Assembly (NCBI GenBank): GCA_948474755.1
Contig: CAOLHI010000148.1
Span: forward strand, 558,001 to 622,000
Direction: 5' to 3'
Length of the DNA stretch: 64,000 nt
Source of the DNA: Ctenosaura bakeri
Lineage: Eukaryota > Chordata > Lepidosauria > Squamata > Iguanidae
Shown: positions 1-13,462 of the stretch, in pieces
How positions within the stretch are numbered: position 1 is the first letter of the stretch
How the letters are laid out: each line of letters starts with the position of its first letter
Program-made: the position numbers and the translations under genes
The notes under the pieces: model-generated
The model's database searches: none
Told to the model about the DNA's origin: nothing
Seen by the model: only the letters and a program-made list of their open reading frames with translations

Positions 1-3000
1 GCAGCATGACCATTGGAATGGGTTGATGAGAGTTGTAGACAGAAAAATCTTTATAGTCCATGATTCCTCACCTTATTTGGCACTTGGAACCATCCACAGA
101 CTATTATTAGGGGTACAAATTGACATATAAAATAATCATAAATAAGAAAACACACCACAGAAATTACACTAGAACTGATTTCCTGCCATTTTAGTATTTC
201 ATTGAGTACACTGCCTCTCACTGCTATTGTGTCGCAGCTTGGCAAGGTTACATTTTTTATCTACAAGTCACAAAATTCTCCAGGCATCATGGCCAGTGAG
301 CATAGTGACTGGGAGATTCTGATACTTTGGTCTAAAAAGATAACCTTGTTACACTCCATATATCAGGTCAGTACAATAGGGACCTGCCAAGCCAAATTCT
401 TCTCACCAGCAATGAGTATGTTAGCAAATTAAACACCTATTAAACCTCCTGCTTTGCTGCTTGAGTAGAACTTGAAAAATGGTCTGTGCTTGTGGGTGTA
501 TATGTCACTGACTATAACTGCACTCCAGGACTAATTTGAGGGGTCACAGGTTGTGCAAGCCTTAGCGAGGGTCATTCTGTTGTAATTGTCATAAGTCAGA
601 GCTCCCCATATAAGAATGTTTGACATAAATTGAATTTACTGTCAGAATGTAACAGTGTTATTTTTGTTTTTATCATTCTTGTATTTAAATAGTGCCACTA
701 CTTATTTAAAGGTGATGCAAACACACCTTGCACCTGAAAAGAAGATAGTGAATTATAACAGTCCCTAAATCCAGAAGGATGTATTTTTAGCATCCTTAAC
801 CAGCTCCTGAGAAAGCTCTGCACTACATAAGCTCTATTTTCACCTTACCAATAGGCTCTAATATTATCTGGCACGTTGCTCTACTGCTGAGTAGAGAATT
901 TTAATCCTTTTTTTTCCCTTCTAGTTTGAGCAGTTTGCTTCTGTGAACCAATAAGCAGAATGCCGAGCATCCAATGGGCTGGTTGGATACAAAGATACCT
1001 GCTTTCTATTTTTATCTGCAATGTTCAAAATACTAGAGGTTTGGCAGCTCTTATTCTTCCTTTGTCATTTCTGCGTATGAATGGCTTCTTGAGAAATATG
1101 TTGCCTACTCTTTGCCATTGGTTCTGTTTAAAACGAACATCTTGATAATGTGCTATCAAATAAACTGTAAGGATCCATGAAGGGACTGTTCTGCTGGTGC
1201 TGCCTCAGACCTATTTATGTTATGGTAGCAGCAGTGTGTGCCAACCATATGCACCACATCAACACAGCACTACAGGGGCTGCTGTTCCAGTAACAACAAT
1301 AATCTCCAATCAATAGCTCTAATTCTTGTGCAGCAACGAACAGAAAGGGAGGAGGGAATGGCAAATATTCAGCAGGACTCAGTCTAGAGATATTCCAGTC
1401 CAAAAGTTGTTTGGTCACTATGGATTCATCTATTTTCGTGCAACACGGGAGCCTGTTCATACCACACGCTTACAGCACTGTGATCTCATTTCAACTGCCA
1501 ATGATACCATTCCATTGCAACTTAGGGAGGGTTACTTACAGTCCTCTGCCAGAGAGCTCTAGTCCTTCAACAAACTACAGATCCTATGATTCCATAGGCA
1601 GTAGCTAGAGCAGTTAAAGTAGAATCATAGTGCTGTAATTATGCAGTGTGACAGGGCCCTGGATGTTTTGTGCCCTCTGCCAGAAAGAAAATAGTAGGGT
1701 TGAAGTTAAAATGCAGCACAAAATGAGATAGTTCCCCGTTTCTTTATTTGCCTGCCAGTTTCTCCAAAACTGGTAATCCATCAGATCCCATGGTATCCGG
1801 ACTCATGATATGAGAAATATTCCTATCTATCTGGAACGTTCTCACTCTAAAATTCTCTCCGAAGGTACAGGAGAAAGAGTGAGAAGGTATTTGGAGAGAT
1901 GGAATATGAAGATGGAGTTTCATCCCATGTATTTTCATCAACAGCAGCATGGACTAGGGGGTGGGTGTTAAAATGGTAGGACAGGACAGTTTTCTCAATT
2001 TCCCTTTCTTCTCACAGGTTATCACAGCTACTTCCCATGCTCTTCTAGAGAGTGTTCAAATCCTCTGGAGCAGATTTTTGAGGGCCACCAGGCTCTACAA
2101 CGGAAAAAAGGAATTAGAAAAGAAACACTCTTACCTTGTCTTCCATTAATAAAAGCATACATAGAATAAAAGCTATTCCAAGAACAGAAGGGCACAGCTG
2201 GACTTATTTCCTAGTATCCACATCCTACATAGTTTGCTTGAATCCCTATGGAGGGAGCCTTCCCCATTCATTTAAATCAACAGGTACTGTCACTGGTGCC
2301 AAGCGGCAGAGGGGATACTTTAGGATCTTGTGTTCTATGCTACTGAGCACTTGCCCCTTTCAAGTGAACCACACTCCATACAAAAACTGCTGTGCTATAA
2401 AGATGATTAGATTAGATTGTTAGATGATACATGAAAGATGCATCTATATCCAAATAGATCCAGATCTTCATATTATTTATTTCTATCAATCTAATGTATC
2501 TATGTAGTAAACAGAGGTATAATTTCTTCCCTTCTTAACAGATTTGATTCGGGATAGGCATTTTATTGTTAGATCTCTTAATAAGAATACTGAGTGGGTT
2601 GCTTAATGGTTATATTATGGGGTTTTTGGACTGATATAGATTATTAAACTTTTGATATGCCTTGAACAAAGTATGAATAAACTGGCAAACTACTGGTGTT
2701 ATATTATCTAACTGATGTACTTTGGTGATTGTGGTTAATGATTTATTACTGTCAGTTTATTTTTTGTGAATTGTTTTTGGCATGATTTATTTGTGGGAAG
2801 TGCAGTGTATAAATACACATGTTATGACTATGGCTGTTGTGACTTGGTTAGCTGCAAATACAGGGGCCCACTGAATACATCTGTGAACAGTGAATAAAAA
2901 CATGGATAAATCGCATGGCTCTAATAGATCCACTGTACTTGAGACTAACAATAGGATTCAATCCCATATTATAAATATAGTTGAGCTTATCATTTAATCA

Positions 3001-3535
3001 AAAAGGGGAAAGCAAAGTTGAGGATGCAATGCAACTGTGGTAAAAGCAGCAATAGGAAAACCAAGATGAAAAGTGGTGAAATTGCTTTACAACATGATAT
3101 TAGTAACATGTATCAATGGCAGTTGATACACACATACACACACATTATTGTAACTGAGGCAGCTTGCAAACTGGTGGCTAAAATGAGATTTGAGCCAAAT
3201 GCTTAGCATTTCAAAGCTGAAGGAAGAGAAGGTGAAGATAAGGTGAGAAATTAACAGTGATCTAGAACCAATGGACTCATTGAATCAATGCAAAAATACA
3301 TAACCTGTGAGTGACCATGTTCCCACTGACTCAACAAGTCTCTTGTAGTTGGGACTATCAACTGGATTTAGGCCAGTGTGTGTTCACTGCAATCATTCAA
3401 ACTTAGAAAATTATGTTTTGAAATCAGATAAAACAAAATCCCACTGAACAATCTGTTCCCTGCTTTATTAGTTATGCTCTAGATCAGCTGGATTCTCAAA
3501 GGTAATAGACCAAGAGTCTTCTCATGCCTTTCTTT
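1..3535. other. unassigned AT-rich DNA, no gene
   Basis: No open frame here carries a recognisable domain and none is long enough to stand out from chance. A stretch at about 2850-2940 (ending in gatccactgta) faintly resembles the decayed end of a mariner/Tigger-type element, but this is too weak to call separately. The rest gives no repeat or RNA signal I can identify. Confidence 0.5.
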
Positions 3536-3590
3536 TAATAATAATAACAACAATAATAATAATAAAGAAGGAGGAGGGGGAGGAACAAAA
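3536..3590. repeat. (AAT)n microsatellite running into a purine tract
   Basis: Interrupted AAT/ACA units are followed directly by an AGGAGG-rich purine run. Simple repeat, read directly from the sequence. Confidence 0.85.
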
Positions 3591-3979
3591 TCATGGTTGG
3601 CATGGTCTCTATGTCCATAATTTTCAGGAACTTCTTTCCTTTTTTTTTTTTTTTAATCTTTTGAATCCAAAATGTTCCCTCTTCCATCTTCAGTCTGTTG
3701 TTTTTCTGCTTGGGAGCAAGTCAACAAAATGCAGAGCTAGAGAATATTGCAATCTGAAGTAATACAAAATGGTATGAAGCTCTCAGGCTTATCATTGCAA
3801 TTCTAAGAATGTAGGGGATTTCCATTAATATCATCTCCAGCAGACTAGAGGCATGTGAACTTGACAGATTTCAAAGTATCTGCCAGGGGTTTATTACAAA
3901 TAGGATAAGATGAAAGATCACCCCTAGTTATGGGTTTTGTATAAAGTGTCAGTAATGATATACGCATTCTGTCCTCATG

Positions 3980-4018
3980 TGGAGGGAGGGAAGGAGGAAG
4001 AGAGGGAGGGAAGGAAAT
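3980..4018. repeat. GGGA/GGAA purine tract
   Basis: Almost uninterrupted purines made of ggga, ggaa and gaag units. The tract explains the serine/proline-rich stretch in the 160-codon minus-strand frame over 3845-4327, which is therefore not a gene. Confidence 0.8.
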
Positions 4019-4918
4019 TCTCTTCCTAATAAAGGAAGCAGCACTAGTTTTTGTTGTGCCAGGATAGAGGATCGAATTTGAACTTTGTTTATTCCCAGAC
4101 ATCCAACAAGTTGTGAGACTATTTTTAGTACGTATGTGGGAATTATGACACACATAAGTAATAAACCATACAGAAATTGAATCATGCATTGCAGAATTTT
4201 TAGCTTTTTTATTGCCATTCAGATGGTGATAAGGAACTGTCTCATAACCCAGGAGAGGCAACAGCATTCTGGGGCTATTTAATGTATACAGAAGCTGTGG
4301 GATTGTATACTTTTCTCTTCCAGCCAATGTTACTTATTTCTGGGAACCAGTTCTGGCGTAGCCATGGCCACATCTTCTCCACCCCTATTTTAACACAGGG
4401 TGTCTGATAGTGGGAAGTTCTGCTGTATTGATTAATTATGCTAGGAATAGTGCCTGACAGCATTGTATATGATGAATGGATGTTTCATTATATAATACCA
4501 AAAGATGTAGGCATGTGAGATTCAGGGTCAGAGCATCACTCAAGGTGTGTGAGCCTTCTCCCTGAGTAGAATATCAATTTGGTGTCTCCTCAAGCCTTGA
4601 TCGTAATCTGTCTCCAGTAATTTACTCCCAAAGAAATCTGTTTTACACATTGCATTAGTGAGGGTACAAGAAGGCCAAGTGTGTTAGGTTTTATTTATAT
4701 ATTTATTTCCTTTCACAGTTCATTACTGGGGTGACAATTGTCCTTGAGTGAGCTTCTTTGGCAGCTGTTGCCAACCTTTCAATTATTCCTTTCCCATTGC
4801 AACACTTTTTTCCAAATATTCCTTTCATGCATCATACCTGTGCCCTGTTCCAGTGTTCCCACATGCTGTGCCTACAGAAGGAAAGATAACTAATGATCAG
4901 TGCCAACTGCTGCTACTC

Positions 4919-5141
4919 AGGGACAGCCCAAGAGATTCTGCTGCCTGAAGCAGAACAGCAAACCCAAATCCTACTGCACTGTACCTTCGGATGCTTTGGC
5001 AGAGAACCCCACAGGTCCCTCTCTACGTGCCTGGTAGTAAAAATAAGAACAAATAAATTAACTATTTATTGTCCTTCCATGAAATCCCAAATCTGCTGCC
5101 TGAAGCAGCTCCCTTACTCTTGTCTAACAGTAGGGCTGGCA
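4919..5141. repeat. interspersed repeat with 'ctgcctgaagcag' ends, copy 1
   Basis: This stretch shares its layout with 52714-52961: a start like gggacagcccaagag, a gcctgaagcag block near each end, an A/T-rich centre, and an end like aacagtagggctggc. The two ends are roughly inverted (acagccc against gggctgg), which suggests a non-autonomous DNA element. The family name is unknown to me. Confidence 0.5.
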
Positions 5142-5714
5142 CTGTGACTATTGCACTAGTATTAGAGCTGTTTGGGTCTACAGTGTGTCAGCAGGAACAG
5201 ATCTACTGACTACAAACTACTGAATAATAAATACCTGCCCACACTCTTCCTTGTTCAACATCCTCCCAAAGATTATCAATAAATCAGACGTTATACGTCA
5301 TCATAGGTTTCAAGATATCGAAAGCTATTTGCATAGATATCATTCAGGTTATATACCATGAACCTGGAGATCTATTCATGTAGAGAAGTTAGGCCCCAAC
5401 CTATGACCATTTTACCTGGGACAAGATACCCTGAATTTAAGGCAACTTGAATTCTTCAGAGCAGTCATATATAAGAATGCCACCATATCCAAATAATGGC
5501 TTCAAATCATTTAGTATCTGTGGCCGGATTCAAACAATAACTAAATTACAGCAAAAGAGATTTATTAAAAAAAAACCAATCAGTAATAGGATGACCAGAT
5601 CACTGTGATAGTGGATAACACTAGACTAAACACTAAAATCAACAAGCATCTGAAGCAGTTACCGGTATACCTGCTAACTTCCAAACTATCTTTTTTTTTA
5701 GTTCTTTATATATC

Positions 5715-5920
5715 TATTACATTTATATCCAGCCTTTCATCCAGTACATAGCATTCCTCGTTCCCATTTTATCATCACAAAAACAAGCCTGTGAGGTTGT
5801 TCAGGATGAGATAAAAATGATGTCCAACTCACCCAGTGAGTTTTATGGCCTAGCGGAGACTTGAACCTCAGTCCCTGAAGCCCCAGTCCAGCACTCGAAC
5901 CACTATTCCATATTGGCTCT
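5715..5920 (-). mobile_element. tRNA-derived (MIR-like) SINE, minus strand
   Basis: Read on the minus strand, a degenerate tRNA-like head is followed by an internal 'ggtcacccagtgag'-type block, seen here reversed as cacccagtgagttttatgg, and a tail that reads tttatatccagcc on the plus strand. The same tail type occurs at 13463. The body resembles MIR/CORE-type SINEs with an L2-like tail. It is well diverged, so probably old. Confidence 0.6.
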
Positions 5921-6639
5921 GAGAAGTCTAAATAACCCTATTTGCTTAAATGTTAAGTAACTCTATTGCTATTCATATATTTGATTCTTTCAGTTGAGCC
6001 ATTTCCTTATGGGCCTGACTGTATGGTGATTCCAAAAGCCCAGAGATGGAGGAACTGTGCCACAAGAGTGGTTAAATATCTGTGAATTCCAGAATGTGTG
6101 TTTCAGTTTAGAAACATCTGACTACATTTGCATCAGTCATGAAAGGCAACTAAACAAAATCAAAAGTGACAACATGATTTAATTAAAATGTGGGTTACTC
6201 ATGTGAACTATTCAAAGTCCAAGTGTTCAAAGAGAGCTAGTCTGCAAAGGAAACAAACCTTCATGCTTTAATCATGAGCTGGATATGTATATGTGCTTTC
6301 TGTTCACCTGATGACTCACAAAATGTTAAATCCCTTAATTAGTAATAGTTAAATCAAGATCACACCTGGAGCCCAGAGGAAGAATACTGCATTGTTTTCA
6401 TTTTGTTTTTCCAAAGATGTCACCCTATTGTCTTTCACATTTGTTCCCCTTTCTGTTCTGTTCTTTGGAAAAGATTCTTAGTCTTTTGCTGGCATGAGAA
6501 AGTTTCAGACAACTTGGTTTTATACAAATGTATGCAATTGCTTTGGAGTGGTTTATGCAGTTCTTACATCTCCCATTTCTTGTTCCTCATGTACACAGTA
6601 CAGGGCAAGGATGTCTATAGTTGGGGAGTCAACTGGGTT

Positions 6640-6857
6640 TTGGTTGTCATTGTTGTTTGCCTTTAAGTTGTTTCTGACTTATGGCAATCCTAAGGCAAAT
6701 CTATCATGGGCAAGATTTGTTCTTTGCTTTCCTCTGAGGTTGAGAGCATGTGACTTGCTCAAGGTCACCCAGTGGGTTTCCATGGCTGAGCAGGAATTCA
6801 AACCCTGGTCTCCAGAATTATAGCCCAACACTCAAAACACTACAATACACTGTGTCT
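6640..6857 (-). mobile_element. Sauria SINE, minus strand
   Basis: A nearly full-length copy. On the plus strand it begins with the reversed 3' tail (ttgttgtttgcc, then gttgtttctgacttatgg), which is the BovB-like end of Sauria SINEs. It continues through the reversed 'caaggtcacccagtggg' block and finishes with the reversed tRNA-like head (ccaacactcaaaacactac). Sauria SINEs are mobilised by BovB-type reverse transcriptase and are typical of squamates. Confidence 0.85.
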
Positions 6858-6868
6858 TATACTTTGAA

Positions 6869-6930
6869 GGAGCTATTCTAAGTGCTGAACCTATTAACCA
6901 TATAACAGGTTCAGCGCCTTGGATAACTCC
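6869..6930. repeat. small palindrome, 23-bp arms
   Basis: Arms at 6869-6891 and 6908-6930 match in reverse complement at 18 of 23 positions by my count, with a 16-bp loop. Related short palindromes occur near 42001-42060 and 62180-62240. It lies just beyond the 5' end of the Sauria SINE. Confidence 0.5.
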
Positions 6931-7214
6931 AGGGCCACATGATCAATGGGTCAATGAGAGCTACTGCCCCAGGCCCCTCACTAGCTGGGAACTGATGCTC
7001 ACTAGCTAGGGCCTGACCCTAAAGGGGAAAGGTGTCATTTGTTCCTCTTATTTTCCAGTCCCTTCCTCCTGTTCTCCAATCACTTCTTACTCCTCCCAGT
7101 GTTTCTGTTATCATTTACATCTTGCAGTCTCCTTTAACAATGAAGTCAAACTGCATGACAGCTAGTTTCACAGTAACTGCAGTTCCCACATGAAGATTTG
7201 GATGCCACTCTTTA

Positions 7215-7340
7215 TTATGCTCTGTATTTCCTCTCCCACAAATGGGACTCAGAGTACCTTAAAATTAAGTAGAGGAAAAACAGTTAAAACCAGAAAATGA
7301 ATTTTAAAAACATTTAAAAATTACAGTACATTTCAAAAAC
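7215..7340 (-). repeat. possible L2-type LINE 3' tail fragment
   Basis: The order ctttattatgctctgtatttc, then a 'cccacaaatgggactcagag' stretch, then A-rich DNA with repeated ttaaaa matches the reversed tail pattern seen more clearly at 62870-63080. Decayed and short. Confidence 0.35.
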
Positions 7341-10039
7341 AAACATATGAAAGAGAACATACAGTAACCATCCATTTAGACGCCCCTTCTTCAATAAGTG
7401 AGTTGAGCTGCCACCAGCTCACCTGGATTTTATTTGAAGTTATATGACTATCTTTGCCCTCTAGCTTATAGGCTAAGGCTGGCAAGCTCTTCAGTAGTTA
7501 CAAGATTGTACACTGGATTTACGATTGCATAGCTTTTGGGATTCACATTGTTAATGACAGAACATGACACCCAAAACTTGCCTTTTCAGCCATGCAGCAT
7601 GCCAGCTAAGGGATTTCACAGTAGCAGCAGATCAAAGCACTGTGAAATTATATCTATGGCACTCTTCTACTTGTGAGGCACATTAAGAAACCCAGTTGCA
7701 ACAGAACCCTGAGAGTTCCAGATGCCTGTTTTTAACATGCCCTGTGACCAGGAGAGGGCAACAGACATCATTTCCTGGTACCCCAATCTGCAGCTCCTTG
7801 GAAATGCTTCAGCTGGCTGAAAAGGTAGGTTTTGTGGGGGGATGGCATCATCAGATGTAGTGATGACCACTGAGCTCTGTTGTCATAGTTATGAAGGATC
7901 TTCACCTATATTTAAGACACAATACACAAGGAAAAAGGAACAGAGAGGAAATGGGATGGCAAATTCAGCTCAGCACTTATTTTGACCAATTGAATAAAAA
8001 TTGGTCATGCAGCCTGCCAGAACAGCTACTGTGAGTCGATACTTGAGAGAGAAAGGCAAAGGTATCTTCTTCAGCCACAGCTTCTCCTCTTTTCACAGAT
8101 TCACTGAGTCTAAATAGCCAGATGGTAGAATGCTTTCCATGCTGCTAGACAAAGCAAACAGCTTATCCTCCTGAGACATGTAGGGCACTGAATCTGTAAT
8201 TCCCTCAACCAGTTGCTCACTGGTTACTCAACTCAAATGCAAAATATAAGGGAAAAGTCTTCATATGGTTGCAGTAGCTCACTGGGTGATGAGGGTAGAT
8301 CTCTGTTTCAGCAGTAAGGTCCAAGCCCAATGGAGCTATGCCTTTTTGCTGTTTCCTCTCTCTGTGTTCACAGCAGTGACACACAGAAACTGGAGGAAGG
8401 GCTCCCAGAAGTTACTAGGTTGAGGTGCTTGACTGCTGGTCCTTTCTCTCTCTGAATGGTCTTTGCCTGCTAGTAGAAAGACCTCTGCAGTTCCTTGTAG
8501 AATGCCAAACAGGTTCATCTGTAACCGCCGCAGGTCTCCATAATTTTCAAATCTTCATGAGATTGAAAAATGTCATATTTGGGGAGTAAGCATTTTCTTT
8601 TCAATGGACAACTATATTTTTATACAATGGAATCTTTTAACTGTTAAACATCTTCAAGCAAATAACTTGTAAAATAAAGTCTATCAGGAGAACTGGAATA
8701 TGTTGACTCTAATAGTATACTCTTAAAATAATCTTAATAATACTCTTAAAATAATCTTGAAAAGCCTCTTCATCACTAGACCCAGGGGATTAGTTTACAG
8801 GTAAGCAATCAGCTTTAATATGAAGGGCAGTGGCTGAATTAGATGTATGTGCACATGCACATATTTAGTCACTTGTGCAGAAGGCTGCAATGAAGGGTCA
8901 CCTGGCTAAAACTGTTAGGAATCCAGGAGTAGTGTGATGAGAGCTGTGCACTGGGTTTATTGGTTTGGGGAAAAGACATCCCAGGCTCCAATTCTTCCTC
9001 TCTGCAGAACCTTACAGGCTACAGGTTTTAAAAAGTTAATGAGGGGAGTTAATGAGAGTTGCTCCAAAACCAAGGAAAGAAAAAGAAATCAAGTTGAAGA
9101 AAAGCTGATTTTGAAACACAAACTGTAATTTTGTTATTAAAAGACAGAAAAACATAGCAACAGAACCCAGCAGAACAATCTATGTTCAATACAAGCTGCC
9201 TCACAAAAGAAAAGTGGGGGGGAGAATGGCACAGGTGCTAAAAATCCTACTTTTGACCAAACTAAGGATACTAAAGACATACAATTAAGTTCAAGGGACT
9301 GCAGACTACACATACACATGGATTCTTTTACCCTCTGAGGAGAAGAAGAGTCCATTTGGCTGGCTGGATGAGAAGCAGGGCTGCAGGTCCTTCTCTTGGG
9401 GGACTCTTTGTGATCCTTACAAGCTCTTTCTGGTCTGTCTCCAAAAAAGTCCCTTCTCTGACATTTTTCCAGGCTGCTTCTTTCAGCCTTTTTTCTGTTT
9501 GAGGCAAAGGCCTGAAAGTCTGTGTCTGCAAGCAGGCTCTTTTCTTCTCTTAGGGGAAGCAGATGCTTTCCAAGTCTGTGTGTCTGCATTTAATTCTTTC
9601 CTTACTTGGGGGCTGTTGCCTTCTGGGAGAGGCTAATATGACCTTAATTTTATTCTCTGGAGATTCAAGTTTAGATTTGAGTATTGACTTCTGCTCTTTA
9701 CCCTCTGGATACTATTAATGGCTCTTAAGTAGTCTGAGGAGATGCAAACAATAGCTTTCACACACATAGGACAAAACCAGTGCAATACAGCCGTTTGCTC
9801 TCTTTCAAATGCAGATGGGATTTCCCAACATTTCTAGACAATGCACATTACCTTATAAGTGGGAGTTATTCTAGTCTGAACCAGTTTTGCAGGGCTTCCA
9901 TTCAGTGGAAGTAAACAAGTCAGTTAGGTACTGATTGTTGCCCTAAACACATTAAGGAGCCATTTCCTTGTCAGCGGGAGTGGGAGGCAACTTTTGGTGG
10001 GAAAGTTCCAGCTTGCATTTTGAAATGGGGCCTGACTTA
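7341..10039. other. unassigned DNA, no gene
   Basis: I see no gene or named repeat. A short tandem duplication (ctcttaaaataatctt twice) lies at about 8720-8760. The 150-codon minus-strand frame over 9137-9589 has no domain and an unstructured composition, so I treat it as chance. Confidence 0.5.
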
Positions 10040-10235
10040 GAATCATAGAGTTGGAAGGTACCACAGGGGCCATCCAGTCCAACCCCCTGCCATGCAGGAA
10101 CCCACCTCAAAACACTCAGATGGCCACCAGCCTCTTCTTAAAAACCTCCAAAGAAGGAGACTCCACCACACTCTGAGGCAGCATATTCCACTGCCAGACT
10201 TTTGTACTGAACAACAGCACTGGGCCCAGGCACCA
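10040..10235 (-). mobile_element. CR1 LINE 3' fragment, minus strand
   Basis: The plus strand starts gaatcatagagttggaag and runs through catccagtccaaccccctgc. This is the reverse complement of the classic CR1 3' end, which is seen in sense at 22640-22727. It continues into the reversed C-terminal coding part (cacactctgaggcagcatat). 5'-truncated, as most CR1 copies are. Confidence 0.85.
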
Positions 10236-12030
10236 ACATTCTGCATCTGTTATGGAAGGAAGTGCCCCTTTTCCCCACACGCATCAGTCTGAAGAGGTTG
10301 ATGACTGAAAAAAAAAAATTAGGGGCTCCATGAAATCCTTCTTGGTTTCAATATTAAAGCACTCACAGCTCTCTGTCAAGGATCAGGATACCCCATCTTC
10401 ATCCTCAGAAGAGGAGGCCTCAGACTTGCTTGGCTGGGTGGTGGACCCAGGCCTTCAGTGAGGGGAAGACCATGAAACTCCTCTTCCCTGCAAACTGTGC
10501 TGAGGAAAGCTCACATTTCTAGGTTCTGATATTTTGAGCACTCCAGTCCTCCATTGTATAGTAGTTTAGCTTGCCAAGTCTGTTAAGTAAGCCCACAGTG
10601 GCACATCAGTGCCTTTAGCTAGCAACCCAGGCTGGTTTTCTGCAAAAAGCAAAGCCTCTGGCAGGCAGATTGGAGAAGGGGCCAAGGGGTCTTAAGGAAA
10701 CCAGGACTCTGTTTAAAGATTAGGTCTTGTTGAAGTGTATATCTTTATTAATTTCCAAGTGGAGCTGTCCATGGTGTTGACTCTTCTACCTGTTTTTCCC
10801 CATTGAGGTTGTAGCTAAGTCATCAACCTAGCAACCTGATTATGCCTAAGATGTACTGCAGGCATTCAAGAGCCCTGAAAAGTGCTCAGACCATTGATCA
10901 GGAAAAGTACACTATCCAGTTCTTGGAAGGCGGTTTTAATCCTTAGCCCCATAGCATTCTCCAATGCGAATGATACAAGCAGCCAAATCCTAACAGATCC
11001 ACAATGGGAAAAAAAAGGAAGAAAAGGTATCATACAGATGCCACCGAAAAATCATTGATATAGCATTGCTCTAGTCAAAATCACTATGCTTTGCCTGAGT
11101 TAAAATAAAAAAGAACAACAGCATTCACAGATCTCCCACATTAGGTCTGTTTCAGATCTTAATTTCCAGAAGGGAAGTTGATATGTTGACAGACACAAGA
11201 CAAGATATTTCAGTATTGGCATCATATTTATGCAGCTTCCTGAAAAGTACATATAGCTCTCTTCCTGTCTTATTTTAAGTAAGTCCTATAAAAAAAAGAT
11301 TTTAGATTACTGTTTCTGTTGATTGCACAATGTTTTTCTTACTGCTCTTAAATAATTGTACCTCGTGGACTTATAATTGATTATAAGATGGGTAGAAATT
11401 GTGTATATTGTCCTTTCTGTTTTATAATTTTACCAAACAGTATTTTTCAGGGAAAAGGTAAGCCTCATATGCCAGCACATAGGGTAAATGTTCGTTTTGA
11501 TGTCTGTTTTGAATTATTCTTACTGTATTTGTGCACTACTTCAGCCAAAATTGAAAGCAGTCTAGGGTTCTGTCTTTGTAAAGAAAAATAAAATAAATAA
11601 AAGATTTTTTTAAAAAAGTCAATAAGGAAATGTTCTTAGGGCATATGCAAATTATGAACTTATAGTGATCCCATAAAAAATATTTTCAAGGCTGAAAATT
11701 CTTTGTAATATTCTAAAACCCTTCCTGGTGAGATGAAATTTAGATCTATACTTTAGATGTGATATCTTCTCTTCCCAAATGCAAAATTCATTGAAAATCT
11801 TAAGCAATAGGTTTGAAAGAAGCAAGAAGAGATACTTTACTCAGAACAGGGATGAGCAAAGTAGAACCCGGAGACCACATGTTCTCTTCAATCTGTTTTT
11901 TGTCAGTCTCAGACCCTCTAGACTCAGTGAAATACTCTTTTTCCCTTCTCCCACCTAAAAATTGTCTTTCTTGGAAGCCTCTGGAAAAGGCCATTCACCT
12001 TTTCAATTGGATCCAGTGGTTCCCTACACC
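10236..12030. other. unassigned DNA, no gene
   Basis: No supported gene, RNA or named repeat. AT-rich from about 11100 onward. Confidence 0.45.
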
Positions 12031-12142
12031 AGTCGTTCTCATACTTCAGTGTTCCAGAAGTTTGGGACTTCAATTCCCAAATTCCTATCATTGTCAGTGC
12101 TGGCCAAGACTTCTGAAACCTCTGGGAGCTGAAGTCTAAAAC
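12031..12142. mobile_element. hairpin-type MITE fragment ('gaactacaattccca' family)
   Basis: The left half contains gggacttcaattcccaaatt and the right half contains a matching inverted ctctgggagctgaagtc, around a short centre. The same inverted layout occurs at 20810-20915, 24772-24857 and 30618-30718. This copy is old and partial. Confidence 0.5.
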
Positions 12143-12200
12143 ATAGTAAAGACCAAATTCTGAGACCTAAAGGTCCCATTCCAGGAGAAAAGTGGAATAT

Positions 12201-12245
12201 TGAATGAATGAATGAATGAATGAATGAATGAATGAATGAATGAAT
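12201..12245. repeat. (TGAA)n microsatellite
   Basis: About eleven perfect tgaa units. Confidence 0.95.
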
Positions 12246-13345
12246 ATGTTTAGATTACCTTCTACTTCAGGGGGGAACATTTTTGGAAGTCTGTACAATT
12301 CCCAGTGGGTGCCAGTGGTGGAAAACTGTTTCCTAGATCTTCTGCATTTGTCACCCCTCACTACAGATGGAAAGAAAATTAGCAAATATTTGAAAAACTC
12401 CAGTGAGGAGAATCCTGTATGGCAAGCACCTTAATATTTTGGGACTTATTCTGTGCCACATATTTTGTGTACAAAATGGCATTTGCTGCCTGGGAATGTT
12501 GTTTTCTGTATAGAAACCAACATTTTCTATGTGAAATAACTTATTTTTTTTCCCAGAGTAAGTCCTGAGCTCCAAATAGTCTTTGAAAACTATGTGTGTT
12601 TTGAGGACTTTGTCACAGCAGGGAGGAGATTGATGAAGTTATTCATTCTTTTGAGAGGGATAAAATTAATGAAGATTTACATCCCTACTTCAGCGCAGAA
12701 CAAAATTCATGCACTTAACTGACTTACTACCAGAGGATTTCCTAAGGGGCCACTTCTATAAAGAAACAGATAAATGATGATTAAAGGAGCAATCATGATT
12801 AATTATCAAAAGCACAGGAGCCCTCAATAGCCAGATAATGAAATCAACGTCTACAAATGTAAAAGACTTCCTTAAAAACAATACCTGGATTTTTAGAGCA
12901 AATAAGCAAAGAAATATGAATCTGCCATGAGCTAGAGATCAAAATTTTGAAAATAGCCATTCACGACTTTCACACAAATCAGCCTTTGTTATGTGCTTAT
13001 TAAGATATCTTTTCTGCCAAGGATTCACTGAATGGTATTGTTTACAGACTGAATTGGTCTTGGATCTTAAGTCTTTTCTGACATGAATTATTAACAAAAG
13101 AATGAATTCATCATCACTATTTGGTGCTTTTGGTTTTTTGTTTTCGTTTTGCTTTTTGCTGTAATTCACTTTACTCAGACTAATTTGGGTGTGGGTGAGC
13201 TTTATATTTTCTATAAAGTTTATTTTCTCTATCTATCCTGCATATTATCTTTATATGCCAGCTTCTCACAGCCAGGATCCTGAGCTAGATGGATTGCTAT
13301 AGCAATCTAGGAGGACTGCCGTGATCATACAATTAGGCAGTGCAA

Positions 13346-13374
13346 ACACACAAACAAACAAACAAACAAAAAAC
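13346..13374. repeat. (CAAA)n microsatellite
   Basis: Short run of caaa units preceded by cacacaa. Confidence 0.75.
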
Positions 13375-13462
13375 TGTTCTCAATTGTTAGCTGTTTTTTG
13401 CCTAACCAAGGATGTTCTATGATGTTCCTTTCTACCTCTTCCTAGTGATGACTCCACTAATT

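Noticed and set aside
2850..2940. possible Tigger-like element
   Set aside because: Only a loose similarity at one end (gatccactgta); inverse end not found.
3845..4327. 160-codon minus-strand open frame
   Set aside because: Its middle is the translation of a GGGA/GGAA purine tract and the rest has no domain, so it is probably chance.
9137..9589. 150-codon minus-strand open frame
   Set aside because: No domain, signal or repeat match; composition is not protein-like throughout.
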